A stretch of DNA of 46,632 bases from Pelolinea sp. (GTDB taxonomy: Bacteria; Chloroflexota; Anaerolineae; Anaerolineales; Anaerolineaceae): assembly GCA_030692365.1 (NCBI GenBank), contig JAUYCC010000098.1, positions 1 to 46,632 of the forward strand. Direction: 5' to 3'. Each line of letters opens with the position of its first letter. Position 1 is the stretch's first letter. This document shows positions 33,376-42,863 of the stretch, one piece after another. The translations under genes were made by a program, and so were the position numbers. The notes under the pieces were generated by a model. The model was given only the letters and a program-made list of their open reading frames with translations. It made no database searches and had not been told where the DNA came from.

Positions 33376-34014
33376 TTACCTCGAATAATATTCGACGATG
33401 AGTTGTTCGTTCAGATTACCGTCAATTTCACCGCGTTCCGGAAGGCGAAGCATTCTGGCGCTCATATTCTTAAGATCACGTTCCAGCCACATGGCTGCAT
33501 TGGTTTTCTCAGCGACTTCCGCCAAATCCTTGAAGAAACCATTTTTCTTGGATTCTTCACGAACAGAGATTACATCACCTGGTTTGAATACTGCTGAAGG
33601 TATATTGGTTTTCTTGCCATTGACCATGAAATGACCGTGCGCCACCATCTGGCGGGCCTGTGCGCGGTTGGCGGTATATCCGAGCCTAAAGACAACATTG
33701 TCAAGGCGTGTTTCCAGAATTTGTAGCATGGTCAAGCCAGTAACACCAGGGACTTTGATGGCCATACCAAAATAGCGGCGGAATTGGCTTTCAAGAATGC
33801 CATAAATACGGCGTACTTTTTGTTTGGCACGTAACTGCCGGGCATAATCGGATGTTCTCTTGTTGGCACCCTGGGCTGTTTTACCGTGCTGGCCTGGGGC
33901 ATATGCCCGGCGTTCAAAAGCGCATTTGGGTGAAAAGCAACGCTCGCCTTTCAGGAAGAGCTTTTCGCCTTCTCTCCGGCAGAGTTTGCAAACTGAATCA
34001 GTATATCTTGCCAT
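33376..34014 (-). CDS. rpsD: 30S ribosomal protein S4 (zinc-binding form)
   Basis: A 212-residue S4. The N-terminus keeps the four-cysteine zinc site (CKLC and a later CFSPKC), so it is the C+ form. The S4 RNA-binding domain is seen as [20 protein letters not shown] and [12 protein letters not shown]4 starts 16S rRNA folding and can repress its operon in some bacteria. It lies between rpsK and rpoA. Confidence 0.98.
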   Translation of the reverse strand: MARYTDSVCKLCRREGEKLFLKGERCFSPKCAFERRAYAPGQHGKTAQGANKRTSDYARQLRAKQKVRRIYGILESQFRRYFGMAIKVPGVTGLTMLQILETRLDNVVFRLGYTANRAQARQMVAHGHFMVNGKKTNIPSAVFKPGDVISVREESKKNGFFKDLAEVAEKTNAAMWLERDLKNMSARMLRLPERGEIDGNLNEQLIVEYYSR

Positions 34015-34034
34015 TTATTAATTCTCCTGAATTT

Positions 34035-34442
34035 TTACACGCGGCGTTTCTTGGGCGGACGGCATCCGTTGTGAGGAATGGGCGTAATGTCAGCAATAGA
34101 ACGGATTTTTATCCCTTTGGATTGAATCGCACGAATTGCGGATTCACGACCAGGACCAGGACCTTTAATAAGAATATCAATTTCCTGAATACCCAGGGCC
34201 GCAGCGGTTTTCATTGCTTCTTCGGCTGCCAGGCGGCCAGCAAAAGGTGTGCTTTTGCGTGAACCATGAAAACCCACAGAGCCGGAACTGGCCCAGTTAA
34301 CAGTGTTACCCTGCTGGTCAGAAACGGTGATAATTGTATTGTTAAACGAAGCGAAGATATGCACCTGGGCAGAAGAAATCGTTCGCTTGGTTTTTCGGCC
34401 AGCCGTAGATCGGCGAGCCGAAGGTTTTGTACTTTGAGCCAT
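34035..34442 (-). CDS. rpsK: 30S ribosomal protein S11
   Basis: A 135-residue S11 with [40 protein letters not shown] and the C-terminal [18 protein letters not shown] motif of the family. It forms part of the 30S platform near the mRNA exit. It follows rpsM by 41 bases. Confidence 0.98.
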   Translation of the reverse strand: MAQSTKPSARRSTAGRKTKRTISSAQVHIFASFNNTIITVSDQQGNTVNWASSGSVGFHGSRKSTPFAGRLAAEEAMKTAAALGIQEIDILIKGPGPGRESAIRAIQSKGIKIRSIADITPIPHNGCRPPKKRRV

Positions 34443-34483
34443 ATGACCTCTTTAACCTATACCTTAATAAATTGCATCAATAA

Positions 34484-34870
34484 TTACTTAGCAGCGCCAC
34501 GCCTGCGTCCGCGACCCGCTACGGTGTGCTTGGGACCTTTTCGTGTGCGTGCATTGGTTTTTGTTCGCTGGCCACGTACGGGCAGGCTTCTGCGATGACG
34601 CATACCGCGGTAGCAGCCAATTTCAACCAGACGTTTGATATTCATTTGAACATCGCGGCGAAGATCACCTTCCACCTTATAGCTCTTGGAAATAAAATCG
34701 CGCAAGGCGCTTACGTCATTTTCCGTCAGGTCTTTTACACGGATATCCGGATTCACTTCCGTCGCGGCCAAGATTTCATGCGCGCGGGTAGATCCAATGC
34801 CGAAAATGTAGGTCAACCCTACTTCAATTCGCTTATTGCGCGGTAAGTCAACACCTTCAATTCTTGCCAT
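34484..34870 (-). CDS. rpsM: 30S ribosomal protein S13
   Basis: A 128-residue S13 with the family pattern [19 protein letters not shown] at the start, an [13 protein letters not shown] helix, [19 protein letters not shown] and a basic C-terminal tail. It contacts the 50S subunit and tRNA in the 30S head. The gene follows rpmJ by five bases. Confidence 0.98.
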   Translation of the reverse strand: MARIEGVDLPRNKRIEVGLTYIFGIGSTRAHEILAATEVNPDIRVKDLTENDVSALRDFISKSYKVEGDLRRDVQMNIKRLVEIGCYRGMRHRRSLPVRGQRTKTNARTRKGPKHTVAGRGRRRGAAK

Positions 34871-34875
34871 ACTCT

Positions 34876-34989
34876 TTATCCCTGTCTTTGTTTATGTTTA
34901 GGATTCTCACAGATAACGAAAAGAACACCTTTGCGTTTAACTATTTTGCATTTTGCACATCGTTTGCGGATAGATGGTGATACTTTCAT
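34876..34989 (-). CDS. rpmJ: 50S ribosomal protein L36
   Basis: A 37-residue protein read on the minus strand from ATG at 34989 to TAA at 34876. It starts [15 protein letters not shown] and has the zinc ligands C11-x2-C14, C27 and H32 of the zinc-type L36, with [13 protein letters not shown] at the end. Length and motif are normal for the family. It lies just before rpsM; infA, often directly upstream, is absent from the 74-base gap to adk. Confidence 0.97.
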   Translation of the reverse strand: MKVSPSIRKRCAKCKIVKRKGVLFVICENPKHKQRQG

Positions 34990-35063
34990 TTACTTTCTCC
35001 TGTTCTTTATACTGCAGCCGCAAATTTTTTATTATAACAAATTATCTTTTTATCGTCCATTGT

Positions 35064-35714
35064 TTAGCAATTGACGATTTTCATTAATTTGTCAGTAACC
35101 TGCTCGATGGGGAGAGACCCATCTACTTCAAACAATAACCCGTCTTTCTTGTAGAACGCGATCAGCGGAGCGGTTTGTTCCACATAAACCTTAATGCGTT
35201 GTTCAACAGTCTCCCGTTTATCATCTTCGCGTTGATACAAAACAGAGCCGTCCAGATCACAAATATTCGCCTGCTTTGGTAGTTTATATTTCAGATGATA
35301 AACATGGCCTTCTGCTTTGCATGTCCAGCGTCCGCTTAATCTTTCAATTAATTCATTTGAAGGCACATTAATAAATGGAACCGCATTAATTTTATTTCCG
35401 TTCTTTTTAAGGAACTCATTAAGCGCCTGCGCCTGCGTAGGTGTGCGCGGGTATCCATCCAACAAAGCGCCTTCCCTACAATCAGGTTGTGAAAGGCGGT
35501 CCTCAACCATGCCAATCGTGACTCCATCTGGCACCAATTCGCCTTTGTCCATATAGAGCCTGGCTTGTTTTCCCAAATTGGTGTTATTCTGCAGGTTTTC
35601 CCGAAAAATGTTTCCTGAAGAGATATGCGGGATGCCACATTTTTCTGCAATAATCGCAGCCTGTGTTCCTTTTCCGGCGCCTGGTGGCCCAAGCAGTACA
35701 TAAACTCGCGACAT
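35064..35714 (-). CDS. adk: adenylate kinase
   Basis: A 216-residue long-type adenylate kinase. The P-loop is LGPPGAGKGTQA, the AMP-binding part is ISSGNIFRE and DGYPRTPTQAQAL, and the LID spans about residues 125-162. In the LID the zinc positions read C, E, C, D (WTCKAEG and CDLDG) where Gram-positive types have C, C, C, C/D. The metal site may thus be weakened or altered. The enzyme converts ATP and AMP to two ADP. It follows secY by seven bases. Confidence 0.96.
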   Translation of the reverse strand: MSRVYVLLGPPGAGKGTQAAIIAEKCGIPHISSGNIFRENLQNNTNLGKQARLYMDKGELVPDGVTIGMVEDRLSQPDCREGALLDGYPRTPTQAQALNEFLKKNGNKINAVPFINVPSNELIERLSGRWTCKAEGHVYHLKYKLPKQANICDLDGSVLYQREDDKRETVEQRIKVYVEQTAPLIAFYKKDGLLFEVDGSLPIEQVTDKLMKIVNC

Positions 35715-35721
35715 CTCTGAT

Positions 35722-37065
35722 TTATCCTTTGATCAGGCTCTCTTCATAGCCGTGCAGCTTAAGTTCGGTTTCAATGATGTTAAAGGTATCTCTAACCACG
35801 CCAACCACAATGATTAAACCGGAAGCAGAAACAAGGAAAAGCCCGGCGCCAATGCTTGGTGGCAATGAAATCTGGAAAATGTATGGCAATGTAGCCACAA
35901 TCGCCAGGAACAATGCACCTGCCAGGGTGATGCGTCGTTGTACTTTGTTGAGATAATTCTGTGTGGGTGCACCGCGTACTACGCCCGGGATCTGAGCTCC
36001 CTGCCGCTTGAGGTTATCACCATAATTCTGCTGTTCAAATAGCACTTCGGTATAAAAGAAGGTCAGCATTAGCACAAAGATAAAAAATGTGATGATATAC
36101 CAAATACTGTTCGGGCTGAAAGTTGTCTGCAGCCAGTTAGCAAATTTTGCCAGCCATTCGGTCTTTGAATTGATAAAGAACTGCGCAATAATGCCTGGCA
36201 ATGATAGAATCGTCTGCGCGAAAATCAGCGGGATCATACCAGCCAAGTTAACCATCAAAGGCAGGTTCGATTTTACCGGCATCGACATGCGGTTACCCAT
36301 TCTGCGTCCGGGGAAAAGCACAGGCACATTCCTGCGGCCTTGCTGCACAATGATGATGGCAAAAATTGTTAACCCAAGAACAACCGCCATCAAAGCAAAC
36401 AGAAGTGCAACAGATTGGCCGGAAACAATCAGGCTGTAAAGGTTTGTGGGTATTCTTGAAACAATACCCGCGAAGATGATCAAGGACAACCCTTGATTGG
36501 GAATACCGTATTCTGAGATTAATTCGCCCAGCCAGATACCCATCATCGTACCGCCGATCATACTGATCAGAGTGGTTAATGTGGGCAGCAAATTTGTACC
36601 GGTGAATCCAAATTGGTAATGCAGGATTGAACCGCTGGTAGTCAACTGGCTGAATAACTGGATTTGTCCAATCGCGGATAGTGCCGCCATGGGGATAGTC
36701 AAAAAGACTGTCCATTTTTCCATTAACTTTCGGCCTTCGCGAGGATTCTCTTTCATTCTGCGCTCAAGAGAAGGAATGATGGGGATGAGCAGTTGGATGA
36801 TAATTTGGGCGGTAATATAAGGGTAGACGCCCATCGCGAGAATTGAGAAGTTCGATAATGTACCGCCGGATAGAAGGTCAAAAACGCCCAAAAGACTGCT
36901 GGCAGGACCTTGTTGCTGGAAAATTCCAGCGATTACTGAGCGGTTAATTCCCGGTACGGGAATATTGGCTGCCAGGCGGTAAAGAATAAGCAGCGCTAAT
37001 GTAATTAATAATTTCTTGCGGATATCCATTGATGTCCATAGATATCGCCATGCAGATCGCTTCAT
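35722..37065 (-). CDS. secY: preprotein translocase subunit SecY
   Basis: A 447-residue membrane protein with about ten membrane helices. Family features include the N-terminal helix with ILYRLAANIPVPGIN, the plug-region GGTLSNFSILAMGVYPYITAQ, a basic loop GRRNVPVLFPGRR and the cytoplasmic loop with QGAQIPGVVRG near residue 345. It forms the SecYEG channel for protein export and membrane insertion. It follows rplO and precedes adk, the usual spc-operon order. Confidence 0.98.
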   Translation of the reverse strand: MKRSAWRYLWTSMDIRKKLLITLALLILYRLAANIPVPGINRSVIAGIFQQQGPASSLLGVFDLLSGGTLSNFSILAMGVYPYITAQIIIQLLIPIIPSLERRMKENPREGRKLMEKWTVFLTIPMAALSAIGQIQLFSQLTTSGSILHYQFGFTGTNLLPTLTTLISMIGGTMMGIWLGELISEYGIPNQGLSLIIFAGIVSRIPTNLYSLIVSGQSVALLFALMAVVLGLTIFAIIIVQQGRRNVPVLFPGRRMGNRMSMPVKSNLPLMVNLAGMIPLIFAQTILSLPGIIAQFFINSKTEWLAKFANWLQTTFSPNSIWYIITFFIFVLMLTFFYTEVLFEQQNYGDNLKRQGAQIPGVVRGAPTQNYLNKVQRRITLAGALFLAIVATLPYIFQISLPPSIGAGLFLVSASGLIIVVGVVRDTFNIIETELKLHGYEESLIKG

Positions 37066-37094
37066 GACCTGGTCTCCTTATGACTCACACAACC

Positions 37095-37550
37095 CTACTT
37101 CTCAATCAGTTCTGCTTTGCCGCCTGCGGCTTCAATTTTTTCTTTAGCGCTCTGGCTAAAACGATGCGCTTTGACAGTCAATGCCTTATTAATTTCACCG
37201 CCGCCAAGGATCGCAACAGGGTTCCTCTTTTGGTGGAGCATGCCTTTTTCAGCAAAAATATCAGGATTCACTTCTGACCCGGCGCTGAAATCGGCTAATT
37301 TTCCGACGTTAATAACATTGTATTCAACCCGGTTGACAGGTGTGAAACCTTCACCGCGCATGAATGGCAAACTGCGATAGAATGGCAGTTTGCCGCCTTG
37401 CCGAGCAAGATGACCGCCGAACCCTGTGCGTGAGTGCTGTCCCTTGGTGCCACGTCCGCCAGTTTTACCCTGACCAGCCGCAATACCACGGCTGATACGT
37501 TTCTTCCTTTTTTTTGAACCCTCATTGGGATGTAAATCGTTTAATTTCAT
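37095..37550 (-). CDS. rplO: 50S ribosomal protein L15
   Basis: A 151-residue L15 with a basic glycine-rich N-terminal half (KLNDLHPNEGSKKRKKR, GKTGGRGTKGQHSRTGFGG) and the C-terminal domain ending in the SAKEKIEAAGGKAELIEK motif. It binds 23S rRNA late in 50S assembly. The gene begins two bases after rpmD. Confidence 0.98.
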   Translation of the reverse strand: MKLNDLHPNEGSKKRKKRISRGIAAGQGKTGGRGTKGQHSRTGFGGHLARQGGKLPFYRSLPFMRGEGFTPVNRVEYNVINVGKLADFSAGSEVNPDIFAEKGMLHQKRNPVAILGGGEINKALTVKAHRFSQSAKEKIEAAGGKAELIEK

Positions 37551-37552
37551 GT

Positions 37553-37750
37553 CTAATCCTGCACTTCTTCAATTTTTACCAGGTGATTTACTTTGGCGAG
37601 CATTCCGCGCAATGAAAGCGTATCGGTCTGCTCAACTGTTTGGCCAACTCGATGCAGACCTATAGCTCTAACTGTGGCGCGGTGCCGTTCAGTATTTCCG
37701 ATAGGGCTGCGAACAAGCGTAATTTTTATCTTTTTTACTTTTTTAGCCAT
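37553..37750 (-). CDS. rpmD: 50S ribosomal protein L30
   Basis: A 65-residue L30. The family pattern is KITLVRSPIGNTERHRATV, then GLHRVGQTVEQTDTLSLRGM and a C-terminal VNHLVKIEEV. It overlaps rpsE by eight bases and is followed by rplO. Confidence 0.97.
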   Translation of the reverse strand: MAKKVKKIKITLVRSPIGNTERHRATVRAIGLHRVGQTVEQTDTLSLRGMLAKVNHLVKIEEVQD

Positions 37751-38291
37751 TTTTCCTCCGGTCCCAGAATGGCGTCAGTTCCTTCGCTGGTTTACCGCGC
37801 ATTTCTGCAATCTCATCGGGTGTCTTCAATTGTTCCAACGCTTTAAAAGTCGCTTTGACAACGTTTAAAACATTAGCGCTACCCAATGATTTGGTGAGAA
37901 TATCGCGGATCCCCGCGGCTTCAACCACCGCCCGAACGCCGCTACCGGCAATTACACCGGTGCCTTGTGAAGCGGGTTTTAAAAGAACTCGCGCGCCCGC
38001 AACCTTCGTTATGATTTCATGCGGAATGGTGGTTCCGTAAAGGGATACTTTTTTCATATCGCTGTGCGCGCGCTTTGTCGCTTTCGCGATTGCGTCGGTG
38101 ACGCTGCCAGCTTTACCAATACCCAAGCCTACACGTCCATTATTATCACCAGCAATCATGGTTACACGGAAATGAAACAGGCGGCCGCCTTTGACAACTT
38201 TAGATACCCGTGCGATATCAATTACACGCTCGTCGAATTCTTTCTCTTCGGGCTTGTATGCTCTTTTGTTCATCGATTCTTTTTTATCCAT
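37743..38291 (-). CDS. rpsE: 30S ribosomal protein S5
   Basis: A 182-residue S5 with the N-terminal double-stranded-RNA-like domain (VVKGGRLFHFRVTMIAGD, GRVGLGIGKAGSVTDAI) and the C-terminal VRAVVEAAGIRDILTKSLGS block. It acts in decoding accuracy and mRNA unwinding. I place the start at ATG 38291; a GTG two codons upstream (38297) is also possible. An N-terminal extension of about 20 residues is rich in Lys and Glu. Confidence 0.96.
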   Translation of the reverse strand: MDKKESMNKRAYKPEEKEFDERVIDIARVSKVVKGGRLFHFRVTMIAGDNNGRVGLGIGKAGSVTDAIAKATKRAHSDMKKVSLYGTTIPHEIITKVAGARVLLKPASQGTGVIAGSGVRAVVEAAGIRDILTKSLGSANVLNVVKATFKALEQLKTPDEIAEMRGKPAKELTPFWDRRKNG

Positions 38292-38302
38292 ATTCACCTG
38301 CT

Positions 38303-38668
38303 TTAGAATTGCAAACCTGCTTCGCGCGCAGCTTCGGCCAATGCTTTGATACGGCCCATATATTGAAAACCGCCACGGTCAAATACCACGGTCGTGATTT
38401 TCCTGGTAACTGCTCTTTCGCCGAGAAGTTTACCCACTTCAGTCGCCTGCTCTATCTTTTTCATTTTGCCAGCCTTATCCTTAATTTCAGGGTCAAGGTT
38501 GGATGAAGAGACCAGGGTAAATCCTTTTTCATCATCGATGAGCTGGGCGTAAATGCCAGTCAGGCTACGGAAGACGCAAAGACGAGGTTTATCGGGAGTG
38601 CCGAAAACCTTCTTGCGCACCCTTTGATGTCTGTGTAATCTTGCTTGATTTCTAGATTTATCTGCCAT
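38303..38668 (-). CDS. rplR: 50S ribosomal protein L18
   Basis: A 121-residue L18 with [40 protein letters not shown] and the C-terminal [20 protein letters not shown] segment. It binds 5S rRNA together with L5 and L25-type proteins. It lies between rplF and rpsE. Confidence 0.98.
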   Translation of the reverse strand: MADKSRNQARLHRHQRVRKKVFGTPDKPRLCVFRSLTGIYAQLIDDEKGFTLVSSSNLDPEIKDKAGKMKKIEQATEVGKLLGERAVTRKITTVVFDRGGFQYMGRIKALAEAAREAGLQF

Positions 38669-38683
38669 TTTAATAACCTTCTT

Positions 38684-39235
38684 TTATCCAACACTTGAAG
38701 TAGCTGTCTTACCGGCTTTTCGACGAACTTTCTCGCCAAGATATCTAATTCCTTTGCCCTTATAAGGCTCGGGAGGTCGAATTTTGCGAATGTCTGCTGC
38801 AACCTGGCCTACATCTTCTTTATTGGAGCCTTTAATCACAATGAACCGGTTCTTTTCAGTTACATCAAATTCGATACCCGCGGGTGGTTCAACATTCACA
38901 GGATGAGAATAGCCGGCGCTAATAATCAGAATCTTGCCTTCCATCTCAGCTTTGTAGCCAACGCCCTGAATTTCAAGCGTCTTTTGAAATCCGGTGCTAA
39001 CCCCTGTGACCATATTATTGAGCACTGCGCGGGTGGTGCCATGCAGGGCGCGGACATTCTTTTCTTCCGAACTGCGGGTAACCAAAATATGGTCAGCTTC
39101 TTTAGCAATTCCAATCACACTGGAGAAAGACCGTTCAAGCTCACCTTTTGGCCCTTTTACTTTTACATGATTGCCATTCAATTCCACCTGAACGCCGTCG
39201 GGAATTGTGATGGGTAATTTTCCTATTCGAGACAC
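38684..39235 (-). CDS. rplF: 50S ribosomal protein L6
   Basis: A 183-residue L6 with the two repeated domains: SRIGKLPITIPDGVQVELN at the start and the C-terminal signature PPEPYKGKGIRYLGEKVRR. The start is GTG at 39235 with GGAGGT six bases upstream; an ATG just upstream runs into a stop at once. L6 helps form the GTPase-factor binding region of the 50S subunit. Confidence 0.98.
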   Translation of the reverse strand: MSRIGKLPITIPDGVQVELNGNHVKVKGPKGELERSFSSVIGIAKEADHILVTRSSEEKNVRALHGTTRAVLNNMVTGVSTGFQKTLEIQGVGYKAEMEGKILIISAGYSHPVNVEPPAGIEFDVTEKNRFIVIKGSNKEDVGQVAADIRKIRPPEPYKGKGIRYLGEKVRRKAGKTATSSVG

Positions 39236-39263
39236 TACATTACCTCCGTATTATTCGATGCCA

Positions 39264-39677
39264 TTACCAGACTTTGCAAAGAATCTCGCCGCCAACGCCC
39301 AATTTCCGGGCTTTTTGACCGGTCATGACACCTTTTGGGGTGGTCAAAATCGAGATACCCATTCCGGAAAGCACCCACGGGATTTCCTTCTTATGCGAAT
39401 AAATCCGCCGGCCTGGCCGGCTGACCCGCTGAATACCGGTGATGACAGGTCGCTTTGTGCGCCGCTCACCTATGTATTTCAGGCGTACACGCAGCATATG
39501 TTCTGAAGGCTTGCTGCCTTCCGAGATTTCATACGCTTCAATGAAACCTTCTTCTTTCAATATGCGCGCAATTTCCACTTTCAGTTTCGAATTTGGAATC
39601 GCAACGAAAGTATGACTGCTCATCACACCATTCCGGATGCGAGTCAGCATATCAGCAATAGGATCATTAATACTCAT
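39264..39677 (-). CDS. rpsH: 30S ribosomal protein S8
   Basis: A 137-residue S8 with DPIADMLTRIRNGVMSSH at the N-terminus, IPNSKLKVEIARILKEEGFI, and the C-terminal signature GMGISILTTPKGVMTGQKA. It binds the central 16S rRNA domain and in E. coli represses the spc operon. It lies between rpsN and rplF. Confidence 0.98.
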   Translation of the reverse strand: MSINDPIADMLTRIRNGVMSSHTFVAIPNSKLKVEIARILKEEGFIEAYEISEGSKPSEHMLRVRLKYIGERRTKRPVITGIQRVSRPGRRIYSHKKEIPWVLSGMGISILTTPKGVMTGQKARKLGVGGEILCKVW

Positions 39678-39698
39678 TTATTACCTCCGGATCGGTTC

Positions 39699-39881
39699 TT
39701 ACCATGATGACTTGGTTACACCAGGGACTTTACCATTCAAGGCAAGTCCTCTGAAGCAGATGCGGCAAATCCCGAATCTTCGAATATAACCTCTGGGTCT
39801 TCCACAAATCTGGCAGCGGTTGCGAACCATATTGGGATACCTTCTTCGTTTTTCACGATACTCCATGCATGTTTTTGCCAT
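39699..39881 (-). CDS. rpsN: 30S ribosomal protein S14, zinc type
   Basis: A 60-residue S14 of the short zinc-binding (type Z) class. Four cysteines form C-x2-C ([10 protein letters not shown]) and C-x2-C ([10 protein letters not shown]), and the end [11 protein letters not shown] is the family signature. The zinc type is normal in Gram-positive and Chloroflexota bacteria and fits no shortage-adapted paralogue here. It lies two bases before the end of rplE. Confidence 0.98.
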   Translation of the reverse strand: MAKTCMEYREKRRRYPNMVRNRCQICGRPRGYIRRFGICRICFRGLALNGKVPGVTKSSW

Positions 39882-39883
39882 AA

Positions 39884-40426
39884 TTAAGCCTTCCTGAACG
39901 GCATACCTAAATGCCTTAATAATGCCAAAGCCTTCTCGTCGTTCTTTGCGCTGGTAACAAAAGTGATTTCCATTCCGCGAATCTTGTCAATCTGGTCGTA
40001 ATTAATTTCCGGAAAAATCAATTGTTCATGGATTCCAAGCGTGTAATTTCCTCGACCGTCAAAGGATTTGGGTGATACTCCACGGAAGTCGCGCACACGC
40101 GGGAGCGCAATGTTAACCAGGCGATCCAACATTGACCACATGCGTTCACCACGCAAAGTTACCTTTACACCGATCAAGTGGCCTTCACGCAATTTGAAGT
40201 TCGCGATGCTCTTTTTGGCTTTTACAACCACCGGCTTTTGTCCAGTAATCACGGCTAGGTCCTTGACTGCCGCATCCAGTGCATTCGGGGTATCCAGCGC
40301 TTCACCCATACCGATATTAACGGTAATTTTGTTCAAAGTAGGCACCTGCATGATATTCTTAAAGCTAAATTCTTTCATGAGGGCTGGAATAATTTCTTTT
40401 TTGTATCGTTCTCTCAATGCATTCAT
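39884..40426 (-). CDS. rplE: 50S ribosomal protein L5
   Basis: A 180-residue L5 with [33 protein letters not shown], the [18 protein letters not shown] block and the C-terminal [15 protein letters not shown]. It binds 5S rRNA and contacts P-site tRNA. It follows rplX by 28 bases. Confidence 0.98.
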   Translation of the reverse strand: MNALRERYKKEIIPALMKEFSFKNIMQVPTLNKITVNIGMGEALDTPNALDAAVKDLAVITGQKPVVVKAKKSIANFKLREGHLIGVKVTLRGERMWSMLDRLVNIALPRVRDFRGVSPKSFDGRGNYTLGIHEQLIFPEINYDQIDKIRGMEITFVTSAKNDEKALALLRHLGMPFRKA

Positions 40427-40454
40427 TTATTACTCCCAAATGATGATCGATAAA

Positions 40455-40784
40455 TTAGTCGATCAAACCTCCACATTTTTTACATACCCGTACGGATTTA
40501 TCACCTTCGCGGGACATTCCGATGCGCGTGGGTTTATTGCATTTTTTACAAATAACCATTACGTTGGAAGCATGGACAGGCCCTTCCAATTTAACTATGC
40601 CGGGATTGATAGTTTTACCTTCAGATTGAACCTGCTTTTGATGTTTGGTGAGCATGTTTACGCCCTGAACAACAACGCGATTCTCTTTAGGTAAGACTTT
40701 AATCACTTCCCCGCGTTTCCCTTTATTCTGTTCTTTGCCGGTGATCACTTCAACTTGATCACCTTTTTTAATTCGCATCTTCAT
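40455..40784 (-). CDS. rplX: 50S ribosomal protein L24
   Basis: A 109-residue L24. The KOW motif is at the start (IKKGDQVEVITGKEQNKGKR) and a zinc ribbon is in the C-terminal half (VICKKCNKPTRIG and VCKKCGGLID). It starts assembly of the 50S subunit. It follows rplN by 23 bases. Confidence 0.98.
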   Translation of the reverse strand: MKMRIKKGDQVEVITGKEQNKGKRGEVIKVLPKENRVVVQGVNMLTKHQKQVQSEGKTINPGIVKLEGPVHASNVMVICKKCNKPTRIGMSREGDKSVRVCKKCGGLID

Positions 40785-40807
40785 GCTTGATACTCCTACA
40801 ATTCCCT

Positions 40808-41179
40808 TTATATGACTTCCGGGGCAAGTGACACAATCTTCATGAAACCTTTTTCACGAAGTTCACGCGCAACTGGACCGAAAATACGAGAGCCTACCGG
40901 ATTCTCGCCATCAGGGCCAAGGATCACTGCTGCGTTATCATCGAATTTGATGGTTGAACCATCTTTGCGTCGCCATTCCTTGGCAGTTCTAACAATTACA
41001 GCCTTGACTACTTCGCTCTTTTTGACAGTAGCTTGAGGCGTGGCGGATTTTACTGTCGCAACAATAATGTCGCCAATATGGGCATACTTTTTTCTTGACC
41101 CGCCCAAAACATTGATCACGAGCAATTCCCGTGCTCCGGTGTTATCAGCGACAGTTAACCTGGTTTCATGTTGGATCAT
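40808..41179 (-). CDS. rplN: 50S ribosomal protein L14
   Basis: A 123-residue L14 with [36 protein letters not shown], the [15 protein letters not shown] loop and [20 protein letters not shown] at the C-terminus. It forms part of an intersubunit bridge. It lies four bases after rpsQ. Confidence 0.98.
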   Translation of the reverse strand: MIQHETRLTVADNTGARELLVINVLGGSRKKYAHIGDIIVATVKSATPQATVKKSEVVKAVIVRTAKEWRRKDGSTIKFDDNAAVILGPDGENPVGSRIFGPVARELREKGFMKIVSLAPEVI

Positions 41180-41183
41180 CTAT

Positions 41184-41474
41184 TTATCCCTCATTCGCCG
41201 CAGGCGTTTCTACAGGTAATACACCCTGGGCTTCCTGCCTGCTGATAATTTTCTTAACCATCCACCGCTTGGTGCGTGAAATGGGTTTTGACTCTACAAT
41301 TTCGACAATATCACCGACCTGACAGTTCATTTCGTCATGTGCTTTCATCCGCGAAACGGTATGGATAACTTTCTGGTAAAGTGGATGCCGAAATGTTCGG
41401 GATATCTCAACGATTACCGTTTTTGCCATCTTATTGCTCAGAACAACGCCTTTTAATCTGCGTCGAGTGTTCAT
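41184..41474 (-). CDS. rpsQ: 30S ribosomal protein S17
   Basis: A 96-residue S17 with RRRLKGVVLSNKMAKTVIVE, FRHPLYQKVIHTVSRMKAHD and VGDIVEIVESKPISRTKRW, followed by a C-terminal tail. The start overlaps the stop of rpmC by four bases. S17 binds 16S rRNA in early assembly. Confidence 0.98.
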   Translation of the reverse strand: MNTRRRLKGVVLSNKMAKTVIVEISRTFRHPLYQKVIHTVSRMKAHDEMNCQVGDIVEIVESKPISRTKRWMVKKIISRQEAQGVLPVETPAANEG

Positions 41475-41683
41475 GCTGCACCTTCCAAATCTGCTGCCAT
41501 CTGCTTTTCGCGTAAAATTGTCTCGTAGCGCGAAATTAACCGGCGGGTAATTTTGAGTTTACTGGTATCCGTCAATTGACCGCTGACAACCTTAAACCTC
41601 AGGGTCATATAATCATTGCGTGTTTCCAGCAATTTAGACTTGATTTCATCAATTCCCATAAGTTTAATTTCAGAGGTTTTCAT
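41471..41683 (-). CDS. rpmC: 50S ribosomal protein L29
   Basis: A 70-residue two-helix protein. ELK-type N-terminus appears as [20 protein letters not shown], then [19 protein letters not shown] and [14 protein letters not shown]. It sits by the tunnel exit. It overlaps both rplP and rpsQ by four bases, so the three are translationally coupled. Confidence 0.97.
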   Translation of the reverse strand: MKTSEIKLMGIDEIKSKLLETRNDYMTLRFKVVSGQLTDTSKLKITRRLISRYETILREKQMAADLEGAA

Positions 41684-42108
41684 AACTGGGCTCCAACAAC
41701 ATCTTCGCGTGCAAGTACACGAGTGCGGATCGGCAACTTATAGGCTGCCTGCTTCAAGGCATGCAATGACGTTTCCTCATCCATGCCGCTTATTTCAAAC
41801 ATCATACGTCCAGGTTTGACAACGGCGGCATAGAATTCAACAGCACCTTTACCCTTACCCATACGAGATTCAGCGGCTCTTTTGGTGACTGGATGGTCAG
41901 GGAAAATTCGAATCCAAACCTTACCATGTCGTTTCATTGCATGCACGATTGTCCGGCGGGCAGCTTCAATCTGCCGTGCGGTAATCCACGCGGGTTCCAA
42001 CGCTTGCAATCCATAATCGCCAAAATTAATTTCAGCGCCGCGCAGAGCTTTTCCTTTTCTGCGGCCGCGGAATGCTTTGCGGTATTTAACTCTTTTTGGC
42101 ATTAACAT
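41680..42108 (-). CDS. rplP: 50S ribosomal protein L16
   Basis: A 142-residue L16 with [58 protein letters not shown] and [19 protein letters not shown]. The ATG at 42108 has GAGGAA six bases upstream; a second ATG lies two codons inside. L16 is a late assembly protein near the peptidyl-transferase centre. Confidence 0.98.
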   Translation of the reverse strand: MLMPKRVKYRKAFRGRRKGKALRGAEINFGDYGLQALEPAWITARQIEAARRTIVHAMKRHGKVWIRIFPDHPVTKRAAESRMGKGKGAVEFYAAVVKPGRMMFEISGMDEETSLHALKQAAYKLPIRTRVLAREDVVGAQL

Positions 42109-42150
42109 ATTCGTTTCCTCTTGGCTTATCGTTTCGCGTGTAAATCCACT

Positions 42151-42828
42151 TTACTCGCTTACGTAAACACCTTCAGTTTTTTGTACTTCTTCTTCAGAAC
42201 CGGGCAGAATTTCACCTTTATAAACCCAGGTTTTTACGCCAATTTTTCCATAAGTAGTGGCAGCTTCTGCAAGAGCAAAATCAATATCTGCTCGGAGCGT
42301 CTGCAGAGGTACACGGCCTTCACGCAGCCAGATGGTCCGGCACATTTCAGCGCCGTTTAAGCGGCCGGCAACCTGAATTTTTACACCTAAAGCGCCCTGG
42401 CGAATGGCTTGCTGGATGGCACGTTTCATCGCGCGTCGATAGCTAATGCGCCTTTCGATCTGCGAAGCGATATTCTCAGAAATTAGCAGCGCATCGCAAT
42501 CCGGATTTTTTATCTCACGGATTTCGAGATCTATTTTCTTTTCCGTTAAATCCTCAAGGCTTTTCCGCAAGACTTTTACAGTCTCACCTTTGCGGCCGAT
42601 CAAAATGCCCGGCTTTGCGGTATGGACTATGATGCGGATCTTTCCAGGAAATCTTTCAATTTCAACCTGGGAAACACCAGCGCGATCGCCCAACTTGTGG
42701 ACCAAACTGCGGATCTTAATATCCTGGTGAAGCTGGTCTATATAATTCTGCCCTTCGGCAAACCAGCGCCCGTCCCAAGATTTTATGATTCCCAGCCGCA
42801 TTCCAAGAGGATGAACTTTTCGACCCAT
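42151..42828 (-). CDS. rpsC: 30S ribosomal protein S3
   Basis: A 225-residue S3 with [17 protein letters not shown], a KH domain ([18 protein letters not shown]) and the C-terminal domain [20 protein letters not shown] and [16 protein letters not shown]. It lines the mRNA entry channel. It follows rplV by 35 bases. Confidence 0.98.
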   Translation of the reverse strand: MGRKVHPLGMRLGIIKSWDGRWFAEGQNYIDQLHQDIKIRSLVHKLGDRAGVSQVEIERFPGKIRIIVHTAKPGILIGRKGETVKVLRKSLEDLTEKKIDLEIREIKNPDCDALLISENIASQIERRISYRRAMKRAIQQAIRQGALGVKIQVAGRLNGAEMCRTIWLREGRVPLQTLRADIDFALAEAATTYGKIGVKTWVYKGEILPGSEEEVQKTEGVYVSE

Positions 42829-42863
42829 ATAAATGCTCCTGTATTTACCTTATCTGATCAGGC

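Noticed and set aside
40068-40694. A 208-codon open frame on the plus strand opposite rplE and rplX
   Set aside because: It runs antisense across two conserved ribosomal protein genes and their spacer, with low-complexity, non-family content; it is a shadow of their codon use.
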